From Brachyhypopomus gauderio (taxonomy: Eukaryota > Chordata > Actinopteri > Gymnotiformes > Hypopomidae), in the NCBI RefSeq assembly GCF_052324685.1, contig NW_027506915.1:372001-436000 (forward strand): DNA of 64,000 nucleotides, read 5' to 3'. The notes beneath the pieces were generated by a model. That model was not told the DNA's origin, did no database searches, and was given only the letters and a program-made list of their open reading frames with translations. Positions within the stretch are counted from its first letter, which is position 1. Every line of letters starts with the position of its first letter. Below are positions 42,183 through 52,123 of this stretch, in pieces. A program made the position numbers and the translations under genes.

Positions 42183-42386
42183 CAGCGATGTTATGCTAAT
42201 GGATGAAGGCCTTTACATGAGTTCTGGCTGGCCGTTATTCATGAGTGAAGAAAGACCAGAATGTGGGTTATTCGTGACCACACCAGAACATGTGGACCTT
42301 TTTGTGTCAAGACTGTCAAATGCTTCCCATGTCAGAGGTCAAGAATATCTGGACATGTTCTGAATCACAGAGCAAGGCTAAACGTA

Positions 42387-42459
42387 GCCTGGATAGCTCA
42401 GTCGGTAGAGCATCAGACTTTTAATCTGAGGGTCCAGGGTTCAAGTCCCTGTTCAGGCG
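42387..42459 (+). tRNA. tRNA-Lys-TTT: tRNA-Lys (TTT), unit 44, canonical
   Basis: Same sequence as the 1600 gene. Confidence 0.97.
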
Positions 42460-42931
42460 TTGAACTTTACATGACCGTCAGCTCTTGAGCACCGTTCACT
42501 CATCGTCAGGCAGGCTTTTGGATTAAGCTGAACTTCCAGCTTTACGTCTGCCTACCTGTGACTTCCTTGTCATTAATTCTTTTGTCTATGTCCTTGTTAA
42601 TGATGACAAAAAAAACACCAATTAAAGCCACTCAGCCTTTCCTTTCTCTCTCTCTCTATGTGACATCACAATAGATTTTCTCAAAAAGCAATTCAAATTG
42701 TTCTAACCATTGGTGGGACCAACCCGTGGCCTTTTACCATCCACCTGTCCAAAATGCAGTACGCATGCCAATGTTGTTAACAGACATACGTGTTGGTAGC
42801 TCTACATGTCCAACTGGTACAGTGTGAGGTTTCCTCTTTGGTGGACCTTAAAGAGTTGAAAAAGCCACAACCGAACTGGTATCTTTGTCAACGTCCTTGT
42901 TTCTGGATCTATGCTGCCTGTGTGTCAGAAT

Positions 42932-43018
42932 CCTTTGGTAGCTCAGATGGTAGAGCGGAGGACTGTAGAGGTCAAAGCAGCAATCCTTAGGCCACCGGTT
43001 CAAATCCGGTTCGAAGGA
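42932..43018 (+). tRNA. tRNA-Tyr-GTA: tRNA-Tyr (GTA), unit 45, U5 and intron variant
   Basis: Unit 45 (42729-43700). C5 is T, which gives a U5-G68 wobble in the acceptor stem, and intron base 5 is C instead of T. Both changes are shared only with unit 54. Several flank bases also differ. Confidence 0.94.
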
Positions 43019-43081
43019 AGCTTCTTTTTTTTCCAGGATATTACTGCCTTTAATGTCATGATGAGCAAAAAGTTTTCTGTT

Positions 43082-43153
43082 TTCCCTGACCGGGAATCGA
43101 ACCCGGGCCGCGGCGGTGAGAGCGCCGAATCCTAGCCACTAGACCATCAGGGA
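43082..43153 (-). tRNA. tRNA-Glu-CTC: tRNA-Glu (CTC), unit 45
   Basis: Same sequence as the 354-425 gene. Confidence 0.97.
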
Positions 43154-43357
43154 CAGCGATGTTATGCTAATGGATGAAGGCCTTTACATGAGTTCTGGCT
43201 GGCCGTTATTCATGAGTGAAGAAAGACCAGAATGTGGGTTATTCGTGACCACACCAGAACATGTGGACCTTTTTGTGTCAAGACTGTCAAATGCTTCCCA
43301 TGTCAGAGGTCAAGAATATCTGGACATGTTCTGAATCACAGAGCAAGGCTAAACGTA

Positions 43358-43430
43358 GCCTGGATAGCTCAGTCGGTAGAGCATCAGACTTTTAATCTGA
43401 GGGTCCAGGGTTCAAGTCCCTGTTCAGGTG
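43358..43430 (+). tRNA. tRNA-Lys-TTT: tRNA-Lys (TTT), unit 45, U72 variant
   Basis: Same U72 form as the 2571 gene. Confidence 0.95.
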
Positions 43431-43903
43431 TTGAACTTTACATGACCGTCAGCTCTTGAGCACCGTTCACTCATCATCAGGCAGGCTTTTGGATTAAGCT
43501 GAACTTCCAGCTTTACGTCTGCCTACCTGTGACTTCCTTGTCATTAATTCTTTTGTCTATGTCCTTGTTAATGATGACAAAAAAAAACACCAATTAAAGC
43601 CACTCAGCCTTTCCTTTCTCTCTCTCTCTATGTGACATCACAATAGATTTTCTCAAAAAGCAATTCAAATTGTTCTAACCATTGGTGGGACCAACCCGTG
43701 GCCTTTTACCATCCACGTGTCCAAAATGCAGTACGCATGCCAATGTTGTTAACAGACATACGTGTTGGTAGCTCTACATGTCCAACTGGTACAGTGTGAG
43801 GTTTCCTCTTTGGTGGACCTTAAAGAGTTGAAAAAGCCACAACCGAACTGGTATCTTTGTCAACGTCCTTGTTTCTGGATCTATGCTGCATGTGCGTCAG
43901 AAT

Positions 43904-43990
43904 CCTTCGGTAGCTCAGATGGTAGAGCGGAGGACTGTAGAGGTTAAAGCAGCAATCCTTAGGCCACCGGTTCAAATCCGGTTCGAAGGA
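43904..43990 (+). tRNA. tRNA-Tyr-GTA: tRNA-Tyr (GTA), unit 46
   Basis: Unit 46 (43701-44672, type G). Same as the 204 gene. Confidence 0.97.
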
Positions 43991-44053
43991 AGCTTCTTTT
44001 TTTTCCAGGATATTACTGCCTTTAATGTCATGATGAGCAAAAAGTTTTCTGTT

Positions 44054-44125
44054 TTCCCTGACCGGGAATCGAACCCGGGCCGCGGCGGTGAGAGCGCCGA
44101 ATCCTAGCCACTAGACCATCAGGGA
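44054..44125 (-). tRNA. tRNA-Glu-CTC: tRNA-Glu (CTC), unit 46
   Basis: Gene as at 354-425, with the 5' flank G-to-A change of unit 7. Confidence 0.97.
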
Positions 44126-44329
44126 CAGCAATGTTATGCTAATGGATGAAGGCCTTTACATGAGTTCTGGCTGGCCGTTATTCATGAGTGAAGAAAGACC
44201 AGAATGTGGGTTATTCGTGACCACACCAGAACATGTGGACCTTTTTGTGTCAAGACTGTCAAATGCTTCCCATGTCAGAGGTCAAGAATATCTGGACATG
44301 TTCTGAATCACAGAGCAAGGCTAAACGTA

Positions 44330-44402
44330 GCCTGGATAGCTCAGTTGGTAGAGCATCAGACTTTTAATCTGAGGGTCCAGGGTTCAAGTCCCTGTTCAGG
44401 CA
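44330..44402 (+). tRNA. tRNA-Lys-TTT: tRNA-Lys (TTT), unit 46, U17/A73 variant
   Basis: C17 to T and G73 to A without the G45 change. It is intermediate between the canonical and type D forms. Confidence 0.95.
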
Positions 44403-44875
44403 TTGAACTTTACATGACCGTCAGCTCTTGAGCACCGTTCATTCATCGTCAGGCAGGCTTTTGGATTAAGCTGAACTTCCAGCTTTACGTCTGCCTACCT
44501 GTGACTTCCTTGTCATTAATTCTTTTGTCTATGTCCTTGTTAATGATGACAAAAAAAAACACCAATTAAAGCCACTCAGCCTTTCCTTTCTCTCTCTCTC
44601 TATGTGACATCACAATAGATTTTCTCAAAAAGCAATTCAAATTGTTCTAACCATTGGTGGGACCAACCCGTGGCCTTTTACCATCCACGTGTCCAAAATG
44701 CAGTACGCATGCCAATGTTGTTAACAGACATACGTGTTGGTAGCTCTACATGTCCAACTGGTACAGTGTGAGGTTTCCTCTTTGGTGGACCCTAAAGAGT
44801 TGAAAAAGCCACAACCGAACTGGTATCTTTGTCAACATCCTTGTTTCTGGATCTATGCTGCATGTGCGTCAGAAT

Positions 44876-44962
44876 CCTTCGGTAGCTCAGATGGTAGAGC
44901 GGAGGACTGTAGAGGTTAAAGCAGCAATCCTTAGGCCACCGGTTCAAATCCGGTTCGAAGGA
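44876..44962 (+). tRNA. tRNA-Tyr-GTA: tRNA-Tyr (GTA), unit 47
   Basis: Unit 47 (44673-45643, type K). Gene as at 204; the terminator is T9. Confidence 0.97.
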
Positions 44963-45026
44963 AGCTTCTTTTTTTTTCCAGGATATTACTGCCTTTAATG
45001 TCATGATGAGCAAAAAGTTTTCTGTT

Positions 45027-45098
45027 TTCCCTGACCGGGAATCGAACCCGGGCCGCGGCGGTGAGAGCGCCGAATCCTAGCCACTAGACCATCAGGGA
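45027..45098 (-). tRNA. tRNA-Glu-CTC: tRNA-Glu (CTC), unit 47
   Basis: Same sequence as the 354-425 gene. Confidence 0.97.
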
Positions 45099-45302
45099 CA
45101 GCGATGTTATGCTAATGGATGAAGGCCTTTACATGAGTTCTGGCTGGCCGTTATTCATGAGTGAAGAAAGACCAGAATGTGGGTTATTCGTGACCACACC
45201 AGAACATGTGGACCTTTTTGTGTCAAGACTGTCAAATGCTTCCCATGTCAGAGGTCAAGAATATCTGGACATGTTCTGAATCACAGAGCAAGCCTAAACG
45301 TA

Positions 45303-45375
45303 GCCTGGATAGCTCAGTCGGTAGAGCATCAGACTTTTAATCTGAGGGTCCAGCGTTCAAGTCCCTGTTCAGGCG
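45303..45375 (+). tRNA. tRNA-Lys-TTT: tRNA-Lys (TTT), unit 47, C52 variant
   Basis: Same C52 form as the 630 gene, on a different spacer background. Confidence 0.92.
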
Positions 45376-45846
45376 TTGAACTTTACATGACCGTCAGCTC
45401 TTGAGCACCGTTCACTCATCGTCAGGCAGGCTTTTGGATTAAGCTGAACTTCCAGCTTTACGTCTGCCTACCTGTGACTTCCTTGTCATTAATTATTTTG
45501 TCTATGTCCTTGTTAATGATGACAAAAAAACACCAATTAAAGCCACTCAGCCTTTCCTTTCTCTCTCTCTCTATGTGACATCACAATAGATTTTCTCAAA
45601 AAGCAATTCAAATTGTTCTAACCATTGGTGGGACCAACCCGTGGCCTTTTACCATCCACGTGTCCAAAATGCAGTACGCATGCCAATGTTGTTAACAGAC
45701 ATACGTGTTGGTAGCTCTACATGTCCAACTGGTACAGTGTGAGGTTTCCTCTTTGGTGGACCCTAAAGAGTTGAAAAAGCCACAACCGAACTGGTATCTT
45801 TGTCAACATCCTTGTTTCTGGATCTATGCTGCATGTGCGTCAGAAT

Positions 45847-45933
45847 CCTTCGGTAGCTCAGATGGTAGAGCGGAGGACTGTAGAGGTTAAAGCAGCAATC
45901 CTTAGGCCACCGGTTCAAATCCGGTTCGAAGGA
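45847..45933 (+). tRNA. tRNA-Tyr-GTA: tRNA-Tyr (GTA), unit 48
   Basis: Unit 48 (45644-46615, hybrid of B-type 5' part and G-type 3' part). Same as the 204 gene. Confidence 0.97.
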
Positions 45934-45996
45934 AGCTTCTTTTTTTTCCAGGATATTACTGCCTTTAATGTCATGATGAGCAAAAAGTTTTCTGTT

Positions 45997-46068
45997 TTCC
46001 CTGACCGGGAATCGAACCCGGGCCGCGGCGGTGAGAGCGCCGAATCCTAGCCACTAGACCATCAGGGA
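45997..46068 (-). tRNA. tRNA-Glu-CTC: tRNA-Glu (CTC), unit 48
   Basis: Gene as at 354-425, with the 5' flank G-to-A change of unit 7. Confidence 0.97.
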
Positions 46069-46272
46069 CAGCAATGTTATGCTAATGGATGAAGGCCTTT
46101 ACATGAGTTCTGGCTGGCCGTTATTCATGAGTGAAGAAAGACCAGAATGTGGGTTATTCGTGACCACACCAGAACATGTGGACCTTTTTGTGTCAAGACT
46201 GTCAAATGCTTCCCATGTCAGAGGTCAAGAATATCTGGACATGTTCTGAATCACAGAGCAAGGCTAAACGTA

Positions 46273-46345
46273 GCCTGGATAGCTCAGTTGGTAGAGCATC
46301 AGACTTTTAATCTGAGGGTCCAGGGTTCAAGTCCCTGTTCAGGCA
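46273..46345 (+). tRNA. tRNA-Lys-TTT: tRNA-Lys (TTT), unit 48, U17/A73 variant
   Basis: Same G-type form as the 44330 gene. Confidence 0.95.
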
Positions 46346-46818
46346 TTGAACTTTACATGACCGTCAGCTCTTGAGCACCGTTCATTCATCGTCAGGCAGG
46401 CTTTTGGATTAAGCTGAACTTCCAGCTTTACGTCTGCCTACCTGTGACTTCCTTGTCATTAATTCTTTTGTCTATGTCCTTGTTAATGATGACAAAAAAA
46501 AACACCAATTAAAGCCACTCAGCCTTTCCTTTCTCTCTCTCTCTATGTGACATCACAATAGATTTTCTCAAAAAGCAATTCAAATTGTTCTAACCATTGG
46601 TGGGACCAACCCGTGGCCTTTTACCATCCACGTGTCCAAAATGCAGTACGCATGCCAATGTTGTTAACAGACATACGTGTTGGTAGCTCTACATGTCCAA
46701 CTGGTACAGTGTGAGGTTTCCTCTTTGGTGGACCCTAAAGAGTTGAAAAAGCCACAACCGAACTGGTATCTTTGTCAACATCCTTGTTTCTGGATCTATG
46801 CTGCATGTGCGTCAGAAT

Positions 46819-46905
46819 CCTTCGGTAGCTCAGATGGTAGAGCGGAGGACTGTAGAGGTTAAAGCAGCAATCCTTAGGCCACCGGTTCAAATCCGGTTCG
46901 AAGGA
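46819..46905 (+). tRNA. tRNA-Tyr-GTA: tRNA-Tyr (GTA), unit 49
   Basis: Unit 49 (46616-47586, type K). Gene as at 204; the terminator is T9. Confidence 0.97.
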
Positions 46906-46969
46906 AGCTTCTTTTTTTTTCCAGGATATTACTGCCTTTAATGTCATGATGAGCAAAAAGTTTTCTGTT

Positions 46970-47041
46970 TTCCCTGACCGGGAATCGAACCCGGGCCGCG
47001 GCGGTGAGAGCGCCGAATCCTAGCCACTAGACCATCAGGGA
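46970..47041 (-). tRNA. tRNA-Glu-CTC: tRNA-Glu (CTC), unit 49
   Basis: Same sequence as the 354-425 gene. Confidence 0.97.
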
Positions 47042-47245
47042 CAGCGATGTTATGCTAATGGATGAAGGCCTTTACATGAGTTCTGGCTGGCCGTTATTCA
47101 TGAGTGAAGAAAGACCAGAATGTGGGTTATTCGTGACCACACCAGAACATGTGGACCTTTTTGTGTCAAGACTGTCAAATGCTTCCCATGTCAGAGGTCA
47201 AGAATATCTGGACATGTTCTGAATCACAGAGCAAGCCTAAACGTA

Positions 47246-47318
47246 GCCTGGATAGCTCAGTCGGTAGAGCATCAGACTTTTAATCTGAGGGTCCAGCGTT
47301 CAAGTCCCTGTTCAGGCG
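47246..47318 (+). tRNA. tRNA-Lys-TTT: tRNA-Lys (TTT), unit 49, C52 variant
   Basis: Same C52 form as the 630 gene. Confidence 0.92.
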
Positions 47319-47789
47319 TTGAACTTTACATGACCGTCAGCTCTTGAGCACCGTTCACTCATCGTCAGGCAGGCTTTTGGATTAAGCTGAACTTCCAGCT
47401 TTACGTCTGCCTACCTGTGACTTCCTTGTCATTAATTATTTTGTCTATGTCCTTGTTAATGATGACAAAAAAACACCAATTAAAGCCACTCAGCCTTTCC
47501 TTTCTCTCTCTCTCTATGTGACATCACAATAGATTTTCTCAAAAAGCAATTCAAATTGTTCTAACCATTGGTGGGACCAACCCGTGGCCTTTTACCATCC
47601 ACGTGTCCAAAATGCAGTACGCATGCCAATGTTGTTAACAGACATACGTGTTGGTAGCTCTACATGTCCAACTGGTACAGTGTGAGGTTTCCTCTTTGGT
47701 GGACCCTAAAGAGTTGAAAAAGCCACAACCGAACTGGTATCTTTGTCAACATCCTTGTTTCTGGATCTATGCTGCATGTGCGTCAGAAT

Positions 47790-47876
47790 CCTTCGGTAGC
47801 TCAGATGGTAGAGCGGAGGACTGTAGAGGTTAAAGCAGCAATCCTTAGGCCACCGGTTCAAATCCGGTTCGAAGGA
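47790..47876 (+). tRNA. tRNA-Tyr-GTA: tRNA-Tyr (GTA), unit 50
   Basis: Unit 50 (47587-48558, K-type 5' part). Gene as at 204; the terminator is T9. Confidence 0.97.
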
Positions 47877-47940
47877 AGCTTCTTTTTTTTTCCAGGATAT
47901 TACTGCCTTTAATGTCATGATGAGCAAAAAGTTTTCTGTT

Positions 47941-48012
47941 TTCCCTGACCGGGAATCGAACCCGGGCCGCGGCGGTGAGAGCGCCGAATCCTAGCCACTA
48001 GACCATCAGGGA
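47941..48012 (-). tRNA. tRNA-Glu-CTC: tRNA-Glu (CTC), unit 50
   Basis: Same sequence as the 354-425 gene. Confidence 0.97.
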
Positions 48013-48216
48013 CAGCGATGTTATGCTAATGGATGAAGGCCTTTACATGAGTTCTGGCTGGCCGTTATTCATGAGTGAAGAAAGACCAGAATGTGGGTTA
48101 TTCGTGACCACACCAGAACATGTGGACCTTTTTGTGTCAAGACTGTCAAATGCTTCCCATGTCAGAGGTCAAGAATATCTGGACATGTTCTGAATCACAG
48201 AGCAAGGTTAAACGTA

Positions 48217-48289
48217 GCCTGGATAGCTCAGTCGGTAGAGCATCAGACTTTTAATCTGAGGGTCCAGGGTTCAAGTCCCTGTTCAGGCG
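48217..48289 (+). tRNA. tRNA-Lys-TTT: tRNA-Lys (TTT), unit 50, canonical
   Basis: Same sequence as the 1600 gene. Confidence 0.97.
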
Positions 48290-48761
48290 TTGAACTTTAC
48301 ATGACCGTCAGCTCTTGAGCACCGTTCAGTCATCATCAGGCAGGCTTTTGGATTAAGCTGAACTTCCAGCTTTACGTCTGCCTACCTGTGACTTCCTTGT
48401 CATTAATTCTTTTGTCTATGTCCTTGTTAATGATGACAAAAAAAACACCAATTAAAGCCACTCAGCCTTTCCTTTCTCTCTCTCTCTATGTGACATCACA
48501 ATAGATTTTCTCAAAAAGCAATTCAAATTGTTCTAACCATTGGTGGTACCAACCCGTGGCCTTTTACCATCCACGTGTCCAAAATGCAGTACGCATGCCA
48601 ATGTTGTTAACAGACATACGTGTTGGTAGCTCTACATGTCCAACTGGTACAGTGTGAGGTTTCCTCTTTGGTGGACCTTAAAGAGTTGAAAAAGCCACAA
48701 CCGAACTGGTATCTTTGTCAACGTCCTTGTTTCTGGATCTATGCTGCATGTGCGTCAGAAT

Positions 48762-48848
48762 CCTTCGGTAGCTCAGATGGTAGAGTGGAGGACTGTAGAG
48801 GTTAAAGCAGCAATCCTTAGGCCACCGGTTCAAATCCAGTTCGAAGGA
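48762..48848 (+). tRNA. tRNA-Tyr-GTA: tRNA-Tyr (GTA), unit 51, decayed
   Basis: Unit 51 (48559-49527), the most diverged unit. C25 to T gives a G10-U25 wobble in the D stem, and G63 to A gives a C51-A63 mismatch in the T stem. The intron and anticodon are unchanged; the terminator is T7. Function is doubtful. Confidence 0.75.
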
Positions 48849-48910
48849 AGCTTCTTTTTTTCCAGGATATTACTGCCTTTAATGTCATGATGAGCAAAAA
48901 GTTTTCTGTT

Positions 48911-48982
48911 TTCCCTGACCGGGAATCAAACCCTGGCCGCGGCGGTGAGAGCGCCGAATCCTAGCAACTAGACCATCAGGGA
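48911..48982 (-). pseudogene. tRNA-Glu (CTC) pseudogene, unit 51
   Basis: Three changes hit important positions: G18 to T and C56 to T remove two near-invariant bases of the D-loop/T-loop contact, and C50 to A gives an A50-G64 mismatch in the T stem. C56 is also a core B-box base, so transcription should suffer too. The anticodon stem and CTC remain. Confidence 0.8.
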
Positions 48983-49186
48983 CAGCGATGTTATGCTAAT
49001 GGATGAAGGCTTTTACATGAGTTCTGGCTGGCCGTTATTCATGAGTGAAGAAAGACCAGAATGTGGGTTATTCGTGACCACACCAGAACATGTGGACCTT
49101 TTTGTGTCAAGACTGTCAAATGCTTCCCATGTCAGAGGTCAAGAATATCTGGACATGTTCTGAATCACAGAGCAAGGCTAAACGTA

Positions 49187-49259
49187 GCCTGGATAGCTCA
49201 GTCGGTAGAGCATCAGACTTTTAATCTGAGTGTCCAAGGTTCAAGTACCTGTTCAGGCG
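49187..49259 (+). pseudogene. tRNA-Lys (TTT), probable pseudogene, unit 51
   Basis: The T stem has two mismatches (A51-C63 from G51 to A, and G53-A61 from C61 to A), and G45 is T. The TTT anticodon stem and acceptor stem are intact. Confidence 0.7.
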
Positions 49260-49730
49260 TTGAACTTTACATGACCGTCAGCTCTTGAGCACCGTTCACT
49301 CATCGTCAGGCAGGCTTTTGGATTAAGCTGAACTTCCAGCTTTACGTCTGCCTACCTGTGACTTCCTTGTCATTAATTATTTTGTCTATGTCCTTGTTAA
49401 TGATGACAAAAAAACAACAATTAAAGCCACTCAGCCTTTTCTTTCTCTCTCTCTCTATGTGACATCACAATAGATTTTCTCAAAAAGCAATTCAAATTGT
49501 TCTAACCATTGGTGGGACCAACCCGTGGCCTTTTACCATCCACGTGTCCAAAATGCAGTACGCATGCCAATGTTGTTAACAGACATACGTGTTGGTAGCT
49601 CTACATGTCCAACTGGTACAGTGTGAGGTTTCCTCTTTGGTGGACCTTAAAGAGTTGAAAAAGCCACAACCGAACTGGTATCTTTGTCAACGTCCTTGTT
49701 TCTGGATCTATGCTGCATGTGCATCAGAAT

Positions 49731-49817
49731 CCTTCGGTAGCTCAGATGGTAGAGCGGAGGACTGTAGAGGTTAAAGCAGCAATCCTTAGGCCACCGGTTC
49801 AAATCCGGTTCGAAGGA
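49731..49817 (+). tRNA. tRNA-Tyr-GTA: tRNA-Tyr (GTA), unit 52
   Basis: Unit 52 (49528-50498). Gene as at 204; one flank CpG is changed just upstream. Confidence 0.96.
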
Positions 49818-49880
49818 AGCTTCTTTTTTTTCCAGGATATTACTGCCTTTAATGTCATGATGAGCAAAAAGTTTTCTGTT

Positions 49881-49952
49881 TTCCCTGACCGGGAATCGAA
49901 CCCGGGCCGTGGCCGTGAGAGCGCCGAATCCTAGCCACTAGACCATCAGGGA
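49881..49952 (-). tRNA. tRNA-Glu-CTC: tRNA-Glu (CTC), unit 52, anticodon-stem damaged
   Basis: C39 to G and G43 to A break the top and bottom pairs of the anticodon stem (G31-G39 and C27-A43). Possibly non-functional. Confidence 0.7.
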
Positions 49953-50156
49953 CAGCGATGTTATGCTAATGGATGAAGGCCTTTACATGAGTTCTGGCTG
50001 GCTGTTATTCATGAGTGAAGAAAGACCAGAATGTGGGTTATTCGTGACCACACCAGAACATGTGGACCTTTTTGTGTCAAGACTGTCAAATGCTTCCCAT
50101 GTCAGAGGTCAAGAATATCTGGACATGTTCTGAATCACAGAGCAAGGCTAAACGTA

Positions 50157-50229
50157 GCCTGGATAGCTCAGTCGGTAGAGCATCAGACTTTTAATCTGAG
50201 GGTCCAGGGTTCAAGTCCCTGTTCAGGCG
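50157..50229 (+). tRNA. tRNA-Lys-TTT: tRNA-Lys (TTT), unit 52, canonical
   Basis: Same sequence as the 1600 gene. Confidence 0.97.
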
Positions 50230-50701
50230 TTGAACTTTACATGACCGTCAGCTCTTGAGCACCGTTCACTCATCGTCAGGCAGGCTTTTGGATTAAGCTG
50301 AACTTCCAGCTTTACGTCTGCCTACCTGTGACTTCCTTGTCATTAATTATTTTGTCTATGTCCTTGTTAATGATGACAAAAAAAACACCAATTAAAGCCA
50401 CTCAGCCTTTCCTTTCTCTCTCTCTCTATGTGACATCACAATAGATTTTCTCAAAAAGCAATTCAAATTGTTCTAACCATTGGTGGGACCAACCCGTGGC
50501 CTTTTACCATCCACGTGTCCAAAATGCAGTACGCATGCCAATGTTGTTAACAGACATACGTGTTGGTAGCTCTACATGTCCAACTGGTACAGTGTGAGGT
50601 TTCCTCTTTGGTGGACCTTAAAGAGTTGAAAAAGCCACAACCGAACTGGTATCTTTGTCAACGTCCTTGTTTCTGGATCTATGCTGCATGTGCGTCAGAA
50701 T

Positions 50702-50788
50702 CCTTCGGTAGCTCAGATGGTAGAGCGGAGGACTGTAGAGGTTAAAGCAGCAATCCTTAGGCCACCGGTTCAAATCCGGTTCGAAGGA
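50702..50788 (+). tRNA. tRNA-Tyr-GTA: tRNA-Tyr (GTA), unit 53
   Basis: Unit 53 (50499-51442, shortened at its end by the 46-bp deletion). Gene as at 204; the terminator is T7. Confidence 0.97.
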
Positions 50789-50850
50789 AGCTTCTTTTTT
50801 TCCAGGATATTACTGCCTTTAATGTCATGATGAGCAAAAAGTTTTCTGTT

Positions 50851-50922
50851 TTCCCTGACCGGGAATCGAACCCGGGCCGGGGCGGTGAGAGCGCCGAATA
50901 CTAGCCACTAGACCATCAGGGA
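50851..50922 (-). tRNA. tRNA-Glu-CTC: tRNA-Glu (CTC), unit 53, two stem mismatches
   Basis: G23 to T gives a C12-U23 mismatch in the D stem, and G43 to C gives C27-C43 in the anticodon stem. The 5' flank is also altered. Possibly non-functional. Confidence 0.7.
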
Positions 50923-51126
50923 CAGCGATGGAATGCTAATGAATGAAGGCTTTTACATGAGTTCTGGCTGGCCGTTATTCATGAGTGAAGAAAGACCAGA
51001 ATGTGGGTTATTCGTGACCACACCAGAACATGTAGACCTTTTTGTGTCAAGACTGTCAAATGCTTCCCATGTCAGAGGTCAAGAATATCTGGACATGTTC
51101 TGAATCACAGAGCAAGGTTAAACGTA

Positions 51127-51199
51127 GCCTGGATAGCTCAGTCGGTAGAGCATCAGACTTTTAATCTGAGGGTCCAGGGTTCAAGTCCCTGTTCAGGCG
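51127..51199 (+). tRNA. tRNA-Lys-TTT: tRNA-Lys (TTT), unit 53, canonical
   Basis: Same sequence as the 1600 gene. Confidence 0.97.
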
Positions 51200-51431
51200 T
51201 TGAACTTTACATGACCGTCAGCTCTTGAGCACCGTTCACTCATCGTCAGGCAGGCTTTTGGATTAAGCTGAACTTCCAGCTTTACGTCTGCCTACCTGTG
51301 ACTTCCTTGTCATTAATTATTTTGTCTATGTCCTTGTTAATGATGACAAAAAAACACCAATTAAAGCCACTCAGCCTTTCCTTTCTCTCTCTCTCTATGT
51401 GACATCACAATAGATTTTCTCAAAAAGCAAT

Positions 51432-51453
51432 TCAAATTGTTCCAAAATGCAGT
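51432..51453. other. Deletion junction (~46 bp lost) between units 53 and 54
   Basis: Compared with other junctions, 46 bp are missing at about 51442, including the E-box and inverted CCAAT motif. Both ends share TC, consistent with microhomology joining or slippage. All tRNA genes on both sides are kept. Confidence 0.9.
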
Positions 51454-51624
51454 ACGCATGCCAATGTTGTTAACAGACATACGTGTTGGTAGCTCTACAT
51501 GTCCAACTGGTACAGTGTGAGGTTTCCTCTTTGGTGGACCTTAAAGAGTTGAAAAAGCCACAACCGAACTGGTATCTTTGTCAACGTCCTTGTTTCTGGA
51601 TCTATGCTGCATGTGTGTCAGAAT

Positions 51625-51711
51625 CCTTTGGTAGCTCAGATGGTAGAGCGGAGGACTGTAGAGGTCAAAGCAGCAATCCTTAGGCCACCGGTTCAAATCC
51701 GGTTCGAAGGA
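51625..51711 (+). tRNA. tRNA-Tyr-GTA: tRNA-Tyr (GTA), unit 54, U5 and intron variant
   Basis: Unit 54 (51443-52392). Same U5-G68 wobble and intron base change as unit 45, nine units earlier. Confidence 0.94.
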
Positions 51712-51774
51712 AGCTTCTTTTTTTTCCAGGATATTACTGCCTTTAATGTCATGATGAGCAAAAAGTTTTCTGTT

Positions 51775-51846
51775 TTCCCTGACCGGGAATCGAACCCGGG
51801 CCGCGGCGGTGAGAGCGCCGAATCCTAGCCACTAGACCATCAGGGA
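51775..51846 (-). tRNA. tRNA-Glu-CTC: tRNA-Glu (CTC), unit 54
   Basis: Same sequence as the 354-425 gene. Confidence 0.97.
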
Positions 51847-52050
51847 CAGCGATGTTATGCTAATGGATGAAGGCCTTTACATGAGTTCTGGCTGGCCGTT
51901 ATTCATGAGTGAAGAAAGACCAGAATGTGGGTTATTCGTGACCACACCAGAACATGTGGACCTTTTTGTGTCAAGACTGTCAAATGCTTCCCATGTCAGA
52001 GGTCAAGAATATCTGGACATGTTCTGAATCACAGAGCAAGGCTAAACGTA

Positions 52051-52123
52051 GCCTGGATAGCTCAGTCGGTAGAGCATCAGACTTTTAATCTGAGGGTCCA
52101 GGGTTCAAGTCCCTGTTCAGGTG
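52051..52123 (+). tRNA. tRNA-Lys-TTT: tRNA-Lys (TTT), unit 54, U72 variant
   Basis: Same U72 form as the 2571 gene, followed by an A-type spacer. Confidence 0.95.

Larger units (their letters stand above)
43701..47586 (+). repeat. Two-unit block duplicated in tandem (units 46-47 and 48-49)
   Basis: Units 46 and 48 share a G-type Lys, a base change next to the Glu 5' end and a spacer change after Lys. Units 47 and 49 share T9 after Tyr and a C52 Lys. The repeat distance is 1943 bp. The upstream part of unit 48 carries the B-type variants near its Tyr whereas unit 46 does not, so the duplication or a later conversion had an endpoint inside a unit. Confidence 0.85.
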
